From: Labyrinthula sp. Ha
Taxonomy: Eukaryota > Sar > Bigyra > Labyrinthulida > Labyrinthulaceae
Reading direction: 5' to 3'
Length of the DNA: 64,000 bases
Assembly: GCA_015227615.1 (NCBI GenBank)
Contig: JAALGZ010000046.1
Location: 186,001 to 250,000, forward strand
Shown: positions 42,922 through 57,400 of the stretch, piece by piece
How positions within the stretch are numbered: position 1 is the first letter of the stretch
Layout of the letters: each line of letters opens with the position of its first letter
Translations under genes and position numbers: made by a program
The notes under the pieces: generated by a model
Told to the model about the DNA's origin: nothing
The model's input: the letters and a program-made list of their open reading frames with translations, nothing else
Databases searched by the model: none

Positions 42922-45900
42922 TATGTAGGAATGCAGTAGTAGTCAGTGTACCATTAAAGCATGGGGGCACATAGGAGTAGTAGCCGGTTATAGCGTACCG
43001 ATAATGATTTGAAGTATGACGAAAATATTTGTATAAATAGAGTAATTTGATTGGTAGATAGAATTTTTCATCACTATGTCGGATAAGACAATAGTGTAGA
43101 GTCCAACCAATAGACAATTAATCGAAAGAGACAATAGATAAAGCATGTGCGTATTTGCCTGTCAGACTCAACAAAATGTACGAATTTGGTGCATTGATAT
43201 ATCAATGGTCGACAGAGAAAGATAACGACGACCAGAGGAAAAGAACAGGAAATATTGAAAGAGAAATAATTTGAATCAATAGCAGAGCTATAGAAAGAGA
43301 AATTTATATAGAAAAGATACCCAAGAAGGTGATTAGGTAGCCAATGAGGAAAAGACGAGATTCTCTCAAGAAGAAAGCCGAAGAAGTCGCTATACTGTGC
43401 ACACGAAATATTATTCCGGTTACAGCTCAACAAGATAGAGCAAGAGCCAAAGAAGACTCTAATCTGGGTGCAAAAAACACTATTTCACCAAATGAACCGG
43501 TTGAGGCAATAGCTCAAGAAGGTAATGAATCTACCCAGTAGAGGTTAGCTGATGCAGATGAGGAAGCTGAGAGTGAGGAGAAGTCTACAGTATCAACTTT
43601 AAAACTTGATACTAAATGAGTTCTAATATTCCAGAAAGAAACGGAAGAATATTTTGCCGTCAAACGCCCATCGGGCGGTAGGGCTTTTGCCGTATCATCC
43701 CGAGGGGCTCTACACAACTATAGCCCCCTGAATAAGCCAACTAACCGAACCTATATTGCTGATGAGGTAGAGGAAGCAATTACCCTAGTCGAGCAAACGC
43801 ATGAGGTAGCAGCAATGTTGACAAAGGCGAAAATACGCCAAAAGAGGAAAACAAAGTCACCCGCCCTCAGCTCCTATGCTAAGATACTATGTGCACGGAC
43901 AGAATGGGACCCCCCCTGCCCCTAAGAAAAAATTCGCCAACTACACTATTAAAAACCCCAGCGCTGCAAGAGGAACTATAACGGCCACGTCGACCTCTAT
44001 ACAAATGACCGTTATATCGCGGAGAAAGACTTTGAATATTTTTTTCAACAATTAAAAAGATACATGTCCTTCCACTATGTTATCTACGAGAGATATTTTT
44101 GCGTGGCAAGGTTACAGCTATTAGAAAGAGCAGTTAGCCTGTTCGAAAAAATAATTCCCACAAGAAGAAGCGTGACCTATTTTGATTCATATAGCGTTAG
44201 CAGAATATAAGAAGGATGAAACACCGCTGACAAAGCGCGTGGCGCATATGTTGGTGGCTAAGAAACACTTTCGAGAAAGTGTCGACTAAATTTTTGAATA
44301 AAATGTAACAGTACAGGAGAAATATCATATTAAAGTACTCAAACAGAATATGCGGACTTGGCTCTTTGAAAACTAAGAGCAAAGATTATCTCCTGACTTA
44401 GAATGAATGGCCAATCACAGCACCTCCGTAAGAATGAAGGGTATCGCTAAGACCAATTTTACTTCATGAGACAACTCGGATAGACAGATAAAAATAAAAC
44501 TCTTTAAGTGGATAACAAAAGCAGACTCAGCACCCGCTTGAGATTATAACACCAAAGTGCACAGCACCAGTGAGCAAATCATAGAACAACGACAAGGAAA
44601 AGTGCTTACATAAACGTATCAAAGGTATAGGTGAAGTGCTGGCCCAAGAAAATGAAAGCACGAAGAACCTTATGCTAGATGTGAATGGCGAAAAAAATAA
44701 GTAGAATAAAGGCATAGAGGCGAGTCTGATGCACACCGCAGATTGCAAATTGACTATCTCGCGACACTACTGGCGCAGATTAAAAAGACACAGACAGAAT
44801 AAATTAGGATATTCCACGTCAAGCGAAGAAAAACAAGAGAATTTGAAAAGCTGAACAGTCTCATCGCCATGAGTCAAACACATTCATCAATACTGCGAGA
44901 ATATGGAACGCCCCTAACGCCCAGCATCCGAGATACAGGGACTGTTTCTATACTCTCAAATGCGCATTCTGCTAGCGACAGACAGGATATCCCACACATA
45001 TCAATGCAGTTAGAAAATCTGAGGGCCTGATTGACTGATATCAGGGAAGAGTACATGAGCGTGGCGCCCCCACCGCCTTCACAAATCTCGAGTATGACAG
45101 GTTTAAAATTTAGGAAGCTTAAGTCCAGAAAAAGTTGATGAAGTAATGGACTTTGTGAAAATGCATGAAACATACAAGTATCTCCTTAAAATCAATCCTA
45201 CTAAGTTTAATCTGTAAATAGACTCATAATTAAAAGAAAGGATCTTAGAGGCGCGAGCGTAACCGGCACAAGCCTCATAGAGCACTTGCGCAAATACTTA
45301 GAAGTGCATGAAGCGCATAGGGGAGAAGAATATCTCCGCTTCATAAGGGAAAAGGTACATTTATCTATAGATTATGCATTAATAAACTGCCAAAGGATAT
45401 ACATGGGCGCAGTAAAAGGATACATAAAAAATCTGACTTTAAGAAAAATAGTTAGTACTTAAACGTGTTGAAATGCCTTAATGAGCTACTACCACTGAAA
45501 GAGAGAATGAAGCCGGAAAAATATGATTAAAATTAGATATACCAAATTCTACTTTGGTTAAGTCGATCCATACATATAAAAAATATTAATACATTGCATG
45601 ACTCAATAAGCGACGTAGACATCGTCAATCTAACGTCATGAACAGTAGAAGACAAAGAACCGCGGGGTGTAGAAGTAAGAAGAATCAAGGTACCTGCAAA
45701 TCACATGCGAGGGAATGAGGCAGGAGAAAAAAATGTTTGTGCTCGAAATAATTCATCAGGAGAGGTAGAAAATATGAAAAAAATAGCTGCCGCCAGGTCC
45801 CGCGTTAACATGGTCGCGATAGCTACATTGATAGGTGTCTCAGTGGTCAGTATAAAAATAACTTTTACAGGCACCCAAATACGAACAGGCCCGAGCACAA

Positions 45901-48900
45901 CTATCTCTCACTGCCAACGACGTCAACCAAGAACAAGAAAAAAACATGACAAACCTTCGAATAGGAAGTTTACAAGAAGTATAAAAGTTTCGGAGAGAAG
46001 AACTACCGGCAGTGATGAAAGAGTACATCATGTCCCGAGCAGAGATAAAGAACAAAATACGATCATCGACATCGGCGCCGATGAACCAGTTATGTTGTTA
46101 CAGAGGCATTCGTGGTTATTGAAGACGTGCGCGACACGTTACAATAGATTACATTGACAGGTGGCACAACCGTCTTCAAAGTCTCGAAATATGGTTATGC
46201 GAACCTCTAGATGCACACCAATGGAGTAGAAAAAAGGAACCGACGCCAAGTAGAGATATAATTTTTAGCTGCATCATGTTGAGCAAAATGCTTACTGAAA
46301 CACTTGCACTAGCCAAGGCAAACCTCATATCCCATGAAAATAACTAGAAAACAGGCAGCGGGATGCTCAGCAGTCCAATGGGCCGCCAAACTTGAGGGAG
46401 TGATCTCATTGAAAATCTTGAAGACATAGAAGTGTTTATATCGAGTAAACTTTCACAATGGACATGGTTATGGAAGATAGTAAACGTCAGTGCATCATTA
46501 AAAATACTCCGTGACCATATACATACTTTGCAAAACATAACTACACTTTAGCTCAAATCATAAAACCTATTTATGAAGACAGCAGCAGTATACTTCGAGC
46601 TCACCCATACTTCATCTTCACAAAAGACTTAGCGGAATCAATTCACCCCGGTAGATGTTTAAGGATGTATAACGCTCTGGTAGCTACTAACCGTCACGAC
46701 CTCAAGTGGTAACAGTGGTAAGACGGTTTACGTAAGAAAGATTGGAAATAATGAAAAAAAGGCGCGATTGTGCACGCCGCATCCATTGACTTTAGCAAGT
46801 TGCTGTGTGATGAAGATATGGCGCGGGTACTATTAGATGAAGCTATCCACCAAAATAAACAAAGGATGTGCTGAAATACGATGACTAAGAGCGTGTAACA
46901 GTACCCGACGTCGGTGTAGAATTAGATGAGGAAGTGGAAAAAGAGAAATTATCCATCCCCATAAAAAAATATCGAAGACGCAACCGAAGCGGCCAGAGCG
47001 CAGAACCATCACCTTTTAATAATATTTTTCAGTTTTGAAAATTGTCTCGACACTAGGGTACCGCAAATTTTGATAAGTTTGCTACCACCTATGAATGCGG
47101 TCCTAATAGAAGGAGTACCATTTAAGTTGCCATCAACACATTCATTGGGTTCTGTTAAGGTGGAGATTTATAAAAAAAAATAGGAATTTATGATGGATAA
47201 AGATGTCACTAAGAGGATTTCACAAGTAATAAACGACTCGGTAGCTTTTGATGTTCAAAAAAAGCAATGAATGGCACAAGGTTTTAAACCTGATCAAACC
47301 AAGAAAAGGAATTTCACAGAGATTTTAAGGTACTTCCAATATTGAAAATTCTTTTCAACAATGGAATTACAGCACACTTCTAAAATTTTTTGGATGTGAA
47401 AAACGGATTTGGCAAGCTTACAATTACTGAACATGCGAAGAAATACTTTGATATTATGACGTTCTATGGGATATTCCAAATCCAGGTTGAACCAATGGAA
47501 TACTACAGTACAGCCGTATTTCTTCTTCATCAACACATAATGGACTATATAGCGAGGAAGCATTATAAAAAACTAGGATATACCATTATAAGGCAAATGG
47601 CCAATGGCCTAATACATGTGATTGACCTTGATAATTTTATGAAAATGCTGGAGGATGTATTCGCCAACTTAAGTAAATGGAAAGTACGGATAACCACCGT
47701 AAAATCGATCTTAGTTACGAAAACTATAGAATATTGTGGGTGTACATTAAGAAAACAGAGAGTAGAGCTTCGGCAAAAAATATTTCAAAGCAATTCTCTA
47801 CGTATTAAAGGAAGATTATGTGTTTGAATTAGCAATATCACTATACCTGTTGTAATATTTAACGGCGGTGGTTCCCCAAATAGAGGAACTAAGGGATAAG
47901 ATAACACTGTTTTACGCAGAAATGAAGAAAAAATAACAAATAATTAGAATAAAACAAACACATCATTTTGGAATGATAAACTCGACTATGCTTTTGAGGT
48001 ATTTAAGTGACACCTGGCGCAAACGGCGAAGAAACGCGTTCAACACTATGAAAGGGACATAGACCTGAGCTTGATCACCGATCCCTCTGATTAACACCAC
48101 CGCGCAATAGTATTTCAGTCAAAGTATTACGAAAGAAGTAAAAGCCTGTTGGAAAAGGTAGTTTTCCCAGTGTTTTTTAGCAAATAATTTGGCGCTGCTC
48201 AGATGCTATTAGAAATATGGCACAAATGATCCTACCCAATAGCAAGGAGGTTCAAGAAATCTCCATACCCTTTGCCACTTCACCCAACGGCAATGAAGAT
48301 ATAAGCACACAACCTTATTTTAAAGTAAATACTTCAGGGTGATTTTAAGATAAAATCTGTTCACCTTATTCGCTTAGGAACACGAATGTTTGTTTTGCAA
48401 CATTTCTTGTTAAACATTTATCATGTGGAGGGCAACAGTAATATTTTTGTCCATATGATCATAAGATAGGAGGTATCTCATGAAGCATTTGAACGATCAG
48501 TCAGAATATTTCGGGAAAGATTTGCACAAGCGAAAGAAAGTGAGGATGGTCTTGGCGAATTAGTGCGCAGCCCATACCTGGAATCGCCTTCAATAAATAC
48601 GGAAAAGGGGACCTCCTTCGTGAGTGGAACAATCTATGCTACAGACTTAAGGTGATTTTGATATCTTATACATCGTTAATCGGGAACCCCAAAAGGTAAA
48701 ATGACGTCAAGATGCTATCATGGATGAAGATAGAATTTACTTTGTGCCACCGTCTCAAGCACAACTGAGGCGTAAATCAGAATGATCACTTCAGCTAAGC
48801 GAGGAACGTCGCGATAGGCGGACATTTTAAAGAGATCGTAACATCGAGCTGACGCAGAATGTTTAACATAGGAGCCTGGATAATTTGACTCATGTTTATA

Positions 48901-51900
48901 CCCGCCACGCATGAATGATCCCCGGAAATTAAAATCCGGGGAAATCCTGTCATATAACATTGGAACCAGACAGGGATGACTATGCGAAAAAAGCGACGAG
49001 GATAATATAGCCAGACCAGGAATATGAACCCCTCGGTGAGTATATTCCTTCTAAGACCGAAAAAGCAAATAAAAAGAACACATAAAAAGTGATCTAATCA
49101 CAGAAAAGGTATCAGATATCAATTTTAATCCATACTTTGAGGGAGAGTGGTACCGCCTTGAGGAGGCAAAAAAAATACAGATACAGAAAGAGGAAACAAT
49201 AAATTAAATGAATATCATCAAAAAGAAGGAAGTAAATTTTATAATTCCACAAGTTATAATGGAACGCCTGCTTGTTCAAATACACTTAGCGAATAAACAC
49301 GGGTCGACAAATGTGGATGTGAATGATACAGCAAAATTTGAATGGATGTTACTAGAAAAAAATCAATACACTGCAGGTTGGCGCGTTGATTGGGATAAAG
49401 TTGTTGAGGTACTACCCCTACTGCGCGAGAATTGCACACATCAAGAAAAAGCTGTAAAGAGAAATACAGATGACGTGCAAGCTCGTAATCAAAACATGAT
49501 GGCCGATATAAAAATTGGCAACAGATTTCTTATTCATAGATACGCGTGGATACATACTGGTATTAACCGACGCATTTAGTAGATTTATGCAGCCAACTTT
49601 TGTGGGAAAACCAGGTGTTGGCGCAGTTGTAGAAGTGCTGGACCTCTTCGCAAGCAAATATAAACTAAAGAAGAGTTTCACGCTGGCGATGGACCGCGGA
49701 AGTCGCTTTACAAATCAGATATTAAAGCAGATGATAGGGTAGACAAGATTCACGCCTAACTTTGCCATCAGCTATGCAAGCCGGGTGAATAGTGAAATGG
49801 AAGTGGTGAACAAAAAAGCCTTATCTTTCATAAAGAGCGTGGCGAGTGATTATCGCCTGGACTGGTCCGAAATTTTCAGGCTACTGGGTAATTTTTCGAG
49901 CGTAATGAACGAGTTCTCTGCATCAACGCGCAGATTGCCTGGAAGAAAAAAACCCCGCCGGCCTTGGAGCTATTTTTATGTAAAATCTGAGAGAATGTAT
50001 ATTGAATCTGTGGCGCTCCCGCCTGTATTGGAGTGTATTCACAAGGAGGGAAAGAAACTAATATTCATTGACAATGCTGTATTGTGTAAACTCTTGATCA
50101 CATTTAGGGAGCACATGAAAGATTATGAGAACAAGGTGGATCAGTATATCGAACTACAAGAAATAAAGAATAAAATTAGACGAGGGGTGCAGTTAGCGCT
50201 GAATTACTTCAATGCGGACTTGGTAACTGATACTTGATCTCATCAAACAGGGAACACGGTGGAGTGTGATAAACTGGCGCTGGAACGATCTGGAGCGGCG
50301 CAGATCATTGTGGGGGGTCTCAAATAACGTATACAAGATGCGCGTCTTAGCGGAAAAGCAGAAGGAAATTCACAAAAATATGTTACATTTCTACGAACCC
50401 ATCAGCTTTGTGACGTCTGAAGCCCTAATAAAAATACATATTGAATGTGCGAAAAAGTTTGAAGTAAAGGGATTGGGTGATATAAAAAATGGTCCAATTA
50501 GAGTGGCGTATGTGATAAAAGCAACATTGCGCGCGGGGAGGGGGGCTTTCCCCAGAAGATAACACCTGGGAGACCCTGCAGGTTATGTTTGAGGATGTAA
50601 AAACTCCAGTTCTCAAACAATTGCACCCTCCTGTAAAATAGAAAGGATTGGTGAGAGTGAGACGTAGAGCGGAGAATTAGCTGCTATAATCAGAAGAAAT
50701 TCTAGAGAAAATGAAAAGACGATTGCCAGCATTTAGCACCTAGCGCCGATACCTTGCGCAGATAGAAGAACCACAAGAAATAAGAATAACGAGAACAGAG
50801 TCGGTATGGGGCTGAACGAAGGAGAAAAAACATGAAATGTGGAAGTTAGTAATTGTTTTCGGTATGGAAAACTTCACAGAGTATAGAAGGCACCTACCGT
50901 AGAAAAGCAAAACATTTATGTATTCTTACACCCAGTGGCCTCTTAATTGGCTGCATCTGTAGGAGACAAGTAGAGAGAAATAGGAAATTTAGAAGATTCA
51001 TAGGACGGCGGAGATAGTTACATAGATACAATTCATATGTGTCAGAGGTTTTCCAATTGCAAGCAGGCGCTGGCGATAATAAACGATAAAACCCTTATAG
51101 AATTTGCTGAGGAATAAGGAAAGTGCTTACTACCGCACCAACAACTAGCCACTGAATATATGTGCATGGGTCATAGAAGTGTGGAACGTTTGAAGAATAT
51201 CCAATTTTAGTAAGAAATATGGTTCAACCTTATGGGGAACAGAAGAAATGGAGTGGGAAATAGAAAACTTTAGAGTGAGATTTGAAAGCAGTATGAGGAG
51301 GTCTACACCATGACGGGACTTATGGCAATCCAGCACCCAATATACCAGGGTGTTACGTAGCTTTATGTAGTATAAAACAAAGGAAAACTAGAGTCTGTGG
51401 CTTTTCAAGAAATTTGACACATTTTTAATACAAAGTTTGAACAAGAAGAAAAAAGGGTATGATTGTTCATAGTGTCATCCGAAATACTTTGGTATACCAC
51501 GAATATATACTCGAAAAAAATGGGGTGGAAGGATTGCGGAGCTATCAAAACTGAGTTTTTATGCTTGTTGATCCTCTTATGGATGATTGGAGGCGCTAAC
51601 CACAAACTTGGAAAAACAACTAGATATGATAAGGTATCGAATAGTTCGGTGACGGATTTCGGGATTCGAGAAGCGCGACCGAAATTCATGGGTTTATGGA
51701 CAGTGCAGCGTCACTAAGATCATGCACTTGACTACATTAATAATACCGGGTAAGAGTATATTTAGGTCTGTTCATGGGTAAAAAAGACACAAAAGGGAAA
51801 GATGTGCTGAGGTCTTGAACGGATGTTCCAACGGGTACATGAAGATATGCATATATTCAAACAAAAAAATGGTAATAGAAATAGAAGTGAAAGTAGGCAC

Positions 51901-52400
51901 ATTGCAAAAATAGGAGACCCTGCTACAGACCGTGAATATGAGGTCATAAAACCGGAACACTTTTATGGATGGATTGAAGAAGCCATGTGAGAGGGTGTGG
52001 TCTTGATAGAATTCTCTGCAAGAACATGCTGTCTGAGACAAGGATGTCTACAAATGGAAAATCAGTTTGGTCCCGTCAGCATGTAGGGAAATCTTGGAGC
52101 GCATATGGCGATGAGTCACGATAGAATCTCGTATCTCTGGGAAGAGGGGGTGTACCGTTAGGACCTGTGAAGATGCAGTAGTACCCTATGTACCGTTAGC
52201 GCCTAGCAAAAACATTAGAGCAATAACCCGCTACAGCGTACCACCGAGCTAGATAATAATAGCGATATTGTGTTAATAGTTTGAGTAGTTTGATCGGTAG
52301 ATAGAATTCGTCATCACTATATCGGTTAAGACCATAGTTGACAATTTAACTAATTAATAATTAAGATAAATAACGAACAAGGAACAAGTCTAACCCGCAA
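42922..52400 (+). mobile_element. Broken Ty3/gypsy LTR retrotransposon
   Basis: A fossil with many breaks (well over ten), so old. Diverged LTRs flank it at about 42922-43173 and 52153-52400, and a related solo LTR stands at 29506-29771. Parts in order: gag-like charged region (about 43340-46200), reverse transcriptase (about 47380-47830, gypsy-type LDVKNGFG and ILVTKTIEYCGC), and integrase (about 49250-50240, with a zinc-binding type N-terminal region and a core containing LVLTDAFSRF and AMDRGSRFTNQ). The pol order, reverse transcriptase before integrase, is the Ty3/gypsy arrangement. LTRs and interior are less AT-rich than host introns and promoters. The exact 3' edge is approximate. Confidence 0.8.
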
Positions 52401-54453
52401 AATAAAACCACCTGGAAGCCGACCGATACTAATCGAAAGAATCAGAAATGTTGCACGTACTTTCTGTCTGTGTACATGAACACCTTTTCACTTGTTCAAA
52501 TTGCTTTGGCTGTGTATCCTGTGTATAGAGATCCTCAATGGGCTGAAGGTTATTGTAATCAATCAACTGTGAACTGAGGGACATAAGTCTTAAATTGGGT
52601 AAAACTATACTAGGTCTTAGTTTTAATCGAGCCCTTGAGCAAGTAAGATAATGTAGTACTATGTTGCTAATAATTATATGATGTTCAACATCAAAGGAGT
52701 TCTTTGAGCTCAAATACTAGACTTGGGCGAAATTCACCAGAGCTAAGTAACTAATGTTGGATAGTATCGATAAAATTCAGTATATTTGAGAGTGTACAAG
52801 ATGTAGATTATAATATTTTTTTGTTACAACCCCAACAAATTGAAAGATAAAACTCTGGGCGCCAATATAATCCATTAACTTAAGTAAATTACGTCTCTAC
52901 CCATATATAAAAGAGGTAGACATAATTTTAGCAGTTAAGATTTTTGAAGATGAAATAAATTTCATTTATCTGTCGGATTTATTATTGTATCTATCTTTGA
53001 AGACGATGATATTACTTACATCTATTTGTACACTAAGCTTGTCTTGTTCGTTGATCAAAAAAAGCTAGAGAATATAGGTAGGTTTCAAAAACGTATTCCA
53101 GCATTAGATCTGCATAATAGAGGTTAATAATTTGTATGAATGTGGCAATATAACAAAGAACAAGTAATATAGAGTCTCATGTAAAGTTAGCATGATATAG
53201 CTTTTGAAGGCTCGGATTAGTCGAAGGAAGAGTAGTGATATAAATGCCAAAACTGAAACCAATATATTTGTAAGAAATTTTTGAACAAATCTATATTAAA
53301 ACCTTAATAGATTTTATTCACAACATAAGAAGTTAAATCTTCCTTTACGGCACGCTTAGCTCTGTCTACATCATGTATATATATATTCCTTAATATCTGC
53401 TTATCAAAGAAAACAAAGAGAATAACCAAAAATATTAAATAAAAATATCATCAGCCAATAGTATGCTTACGAGTATGCTTACTTTGTCTAATAATCACAT
53501 ACATAGCTTCAATAGTGCTATGTTCAGTATTGATTTAGTAAAATTATTTTCTATTGGAATGAAAGGTTTGCTCTTTCGTATACAGGAATAAAAAATACAA
53601 TTAACATCTTTTATAATTATATTAACACTAATAGAAGATATTAACATAAATTTTAAAAAGGTTTTAGTATTTCTGGGTTGTGTTTAATTCTGGCTGAGTG
53701 TTATATTATTTTTGTAATCGGATTATAATGTTAAAAATAAAGCATATGAAAGAACCAATATTCTTATCTTATTTAATACAATAAAGTATGCATACTGCAG
53801 AGTACTGTAAGTACACTCTTTAATAACAGAGATTGATCAATTAATGTAATAAAATATTCTCATATTATGTTTTCTTCCGGAGCATTTTTTGTCTACTAAG
53901 ATAATGAATTTTTTATAGTTACGATATTTTACTCTACTCTGTCTTCGTCAAGAATATTTATCCATTAATATTATCTATGGGTAAGTGGTAATAATTATAA
54001 AAGACTTATCGTAGATAATCAATTTAAGAACATTCAAAGTATGTTATTTAATATTCGATCTGTAAATATAATATGTTTACCTTGGCAATTCAATATTATT
54101 TCGCAAGTATAATGATTACAAAGAAATCAAATAAGAAGAGAACTGATAGTAAAAAAAATGAGATCATACTTTTTTGATTACTTTTAATCGTATTTCAATA
54201 CTACTGAGGGTTTTATAGTGATTAAGGTTGATATTTAAACAAATTATTGTCTCTAAAAAAGGTACTGAATCCGCTAAGAAAGGTTTTTGATTTTAGAAAT
54301 TAGCTCTCGATTATCTTCCTCAATTTCTCAATTTTAATTTTCTTGTTGTATAATAAAATTAATGTAAAAATAATAAACTTAATAAACTATACTAAAGAAA
54401 AATACTATCTATATTTAGTTTGCATCAAATTTTACTTGTTTTTTTAGTGTAGC
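52401..54453. other. AT-rich region between two retroelements, no genes
   Basis: About 2 kb without a supported open frame or RNA gene. Confidence 0.45.
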
Positions 54454-57400
54454 TATTGTATTTATATGTAGTTTGTGTATTTAGTTTCGTATATATATAT
54501 ATATATATATATATTGTTAGTTAGCGTTGGTATTCTAGAGTTACCTCTTAATACCAGGAATACTTCAATTCTTGAATATAAGAAACAGAAACAAAAGGCT
54601 AAGATCCTAAGTCTCTCCGTTGATTTTATTCTTCCTCGTCTTCATTTACCTATTGCCTCGAGAACTCTTGATATATATCTTTATTAAAAATAAATTCAAA
54701 GTTAAAAGGATAGTTACACGGAAAAAATGTTTATGGTTCTGGTTGCAATCTGTCTACTTGTAGAAACTTTATCTAGCTACATACCTATCGTCTTCACAGA
54801 GAAGAATGTTCGTAAAAGTATCACAATAAAGACCTTATTAAGGTATCGACACTGTGTGTGAGTTATTGGTACTATATATGCGTTACAAATAAGTTTGTAT
54901 TGTGCTAGAGATACAGTTCCTTCCGTTGGTTATCTTTCTCCTCAATATCGTAAACTGCAATTTACTTCAAAAGATAGGTTGCCGAACGTTACAAAACTGG
55001 ATAAAACGAGTAATACAACACATTTACTCAGATACCAAACAAACCGATACAATATAATGAAAGAAGATAATATTTCAAATGAATTACCTAAGCTAGCCAC
55101 TCCTTGGGTCTAATTTAAGGATTGTGAAGCCTCTATGTTTGCTTATTTTGAAAGAAAACAACTTGACCAGCATCTTAGATATTCTATAAAATGTCCAAAA
55201 TACATTCAAAACAAACTATCACACTAAGATCTAATAAAAAAATATGTAAAGACCTTAAAATTAACTATGAAACGGAAATATTTAATATTTACAACAAGAA
55301 ATCTGACAATACACCTATCTCTCTTATGAAAATTTCACTAGAAAGAACTCTAATTGAATACGAACATTTTATTTTTCCCATATTCAAAGATAAAAACAAG
55401 TTCAAGTTAGTTAAAATTATCCACGCTTTGGAAATCCAGTCGGTTTTCCATATTGTGAGAAGAACAACATCTGCTAATCTTTTTCGTTATATCGATCAAA
55501 GTTTTAATCTTTATGAAAGTTTTTTAAGGATTAAGTAGCACTATAAAAAAGATATTGAAACTGCGTTAATAACTAGTAGAAGAAGACTTGTTACTATTTA
55601 ATTCCGCGAATTAAATACATGCATATATATATATATATATATATTCAAACGACGTTTAGCTGAATATATATCCCACGTAAGCAAGAAAAACAGAGAAATA
55701 ATTGAAGGGTTTTTATATCATATTCCACATTCTGCATTTAAAGTAAAAAAACCTCTCTGCCCATCTACATCTATAGAGGCAGTTATCTCATTTTTTCAAT
55801 CTGTGAGCAATAATATAAATCTACGTTGTGACAATTTCAATAATAGAAAAAACAATATTAGAATCAAGAAAACTGAAGTCAATAAAAACGAAAAAGAATA
55901 TAAAAAAGTGACCACCGTATTTTTTGCGATGGATGGAGACATATTAAATCCAGTTGTCCCACCAAAGAGAACAGATACTGGAGCTACGGCTCTATGGAAC
56001 ATAAACTCCGATAGTGTCACTTCAAAGCTATAAGAGTGAACAAAATAGATATATTCAACAAAAATCCGAGGGTTCTGAAACTGAAACGAGAGAAAACGAT
56101 GAATATAAATATTTTGAAGAAACTTCAAATGAGTTTAGCTTAGCAAAAATAAGTATCAAAATCAATGAGATTAAGATAAAAAAGACTTGCACTTGTAGAT
56201 TCAAAGAGAATTACTTCAAGTCTCTGGTCAACTCTGGAGCTAGTAGACACGTTGCCAACAATAAAAACATCCTCAAAAATTCAAGAAATTTAAAAAATTA
56301 TTTCTATAGCTGGTGCTTTAAAAAACACACAGTTCATTACCACTACTGGAGATGTTCCTCTTCTACTCAAAAACAACGCATATCTACTTCTCAAGAACGT
56401 AACATATGTTCCAAATCTAAAAAAAAACTCTCTCATCATATCCGAACCAAAGTTAATCGACGATGGAATGGCTATCATCAAAGGACATAAAAATACTACT
56501 ATATCAAGAAACGGACTCGCCATCTCCAACTTTTTTCGAAACAATAATCATTTTTTCTTGCACGCCATGTTAAAACCGAAACAACAACATCTGCATAAAC
56601 TCCTTCAATATTTCACCATTCGACTTATTCCACTATCGTCTTGAACACGTGAGCAACTTATATTTAGAATGCACAAGAGTCCAACCTATGAAACAATTCT
56701 ACTGCCTGGGCTTTGCTGCTGGAAAATTGACTGAGTCTAAAAAGGAAAAGCCATCAACTACAACAACTATTAACTATTTAAAGCAACTGCACCCTTTTTA
56801 TAACTTCACGTCGATACTATGGATCCTCTCTCTGTTTCCATTCAAGGCTATAAATATACCTCCTTATTGATATGCAATTATTCCAACTTCATTACTCCAA
56901 TATTAACTAAATCCAAGTCAAATATCTCTGGAAAAATTATAAAACTTCTGAAAAAGATAAAAAAGAACCATAACACACGGGTAAAGTGTATATTTCCGGA
57001 TCGTGGAACTGAATTCTCAAGCTTAGACTCTTTCTGTAACAAGAAGGGAATAAAAAGAGAGTACAGCAATATCTATTTTCTAAGTGAAAACGGCGAAGTA
57101 GAACGCTACAACAGATCTGTTATTTCCATGGTTAGAACTTTCCTAGCACAGGCTAACATATCTACCAGGCTCTGGTGTTACTGCCTACTTCATAGCTGCA
57201 GAATTCTAAATATTATTATGAAAAAGATAGATCACTCACCTTATGAAACTGTTTTCAATAAAAAGCCACAAATAAATAACATTCGAATGTTTGGATCTCG
57301 TGGACGCGCCCTTTTATCTACAAAGAAGGATAAATTCTTTAGGACTACTCCAATAGTTTATCTTGGCCGTGATCAAACTTCTCTGGCGCATTTATGTTTC

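Noticed and set aside
42908-43433. Minus-strand open frames in and beside the gypsy 5' LTR
   Set aside because: They coincide with LTR sequence also seen at 29506 and 52153, and read antisense to the element.
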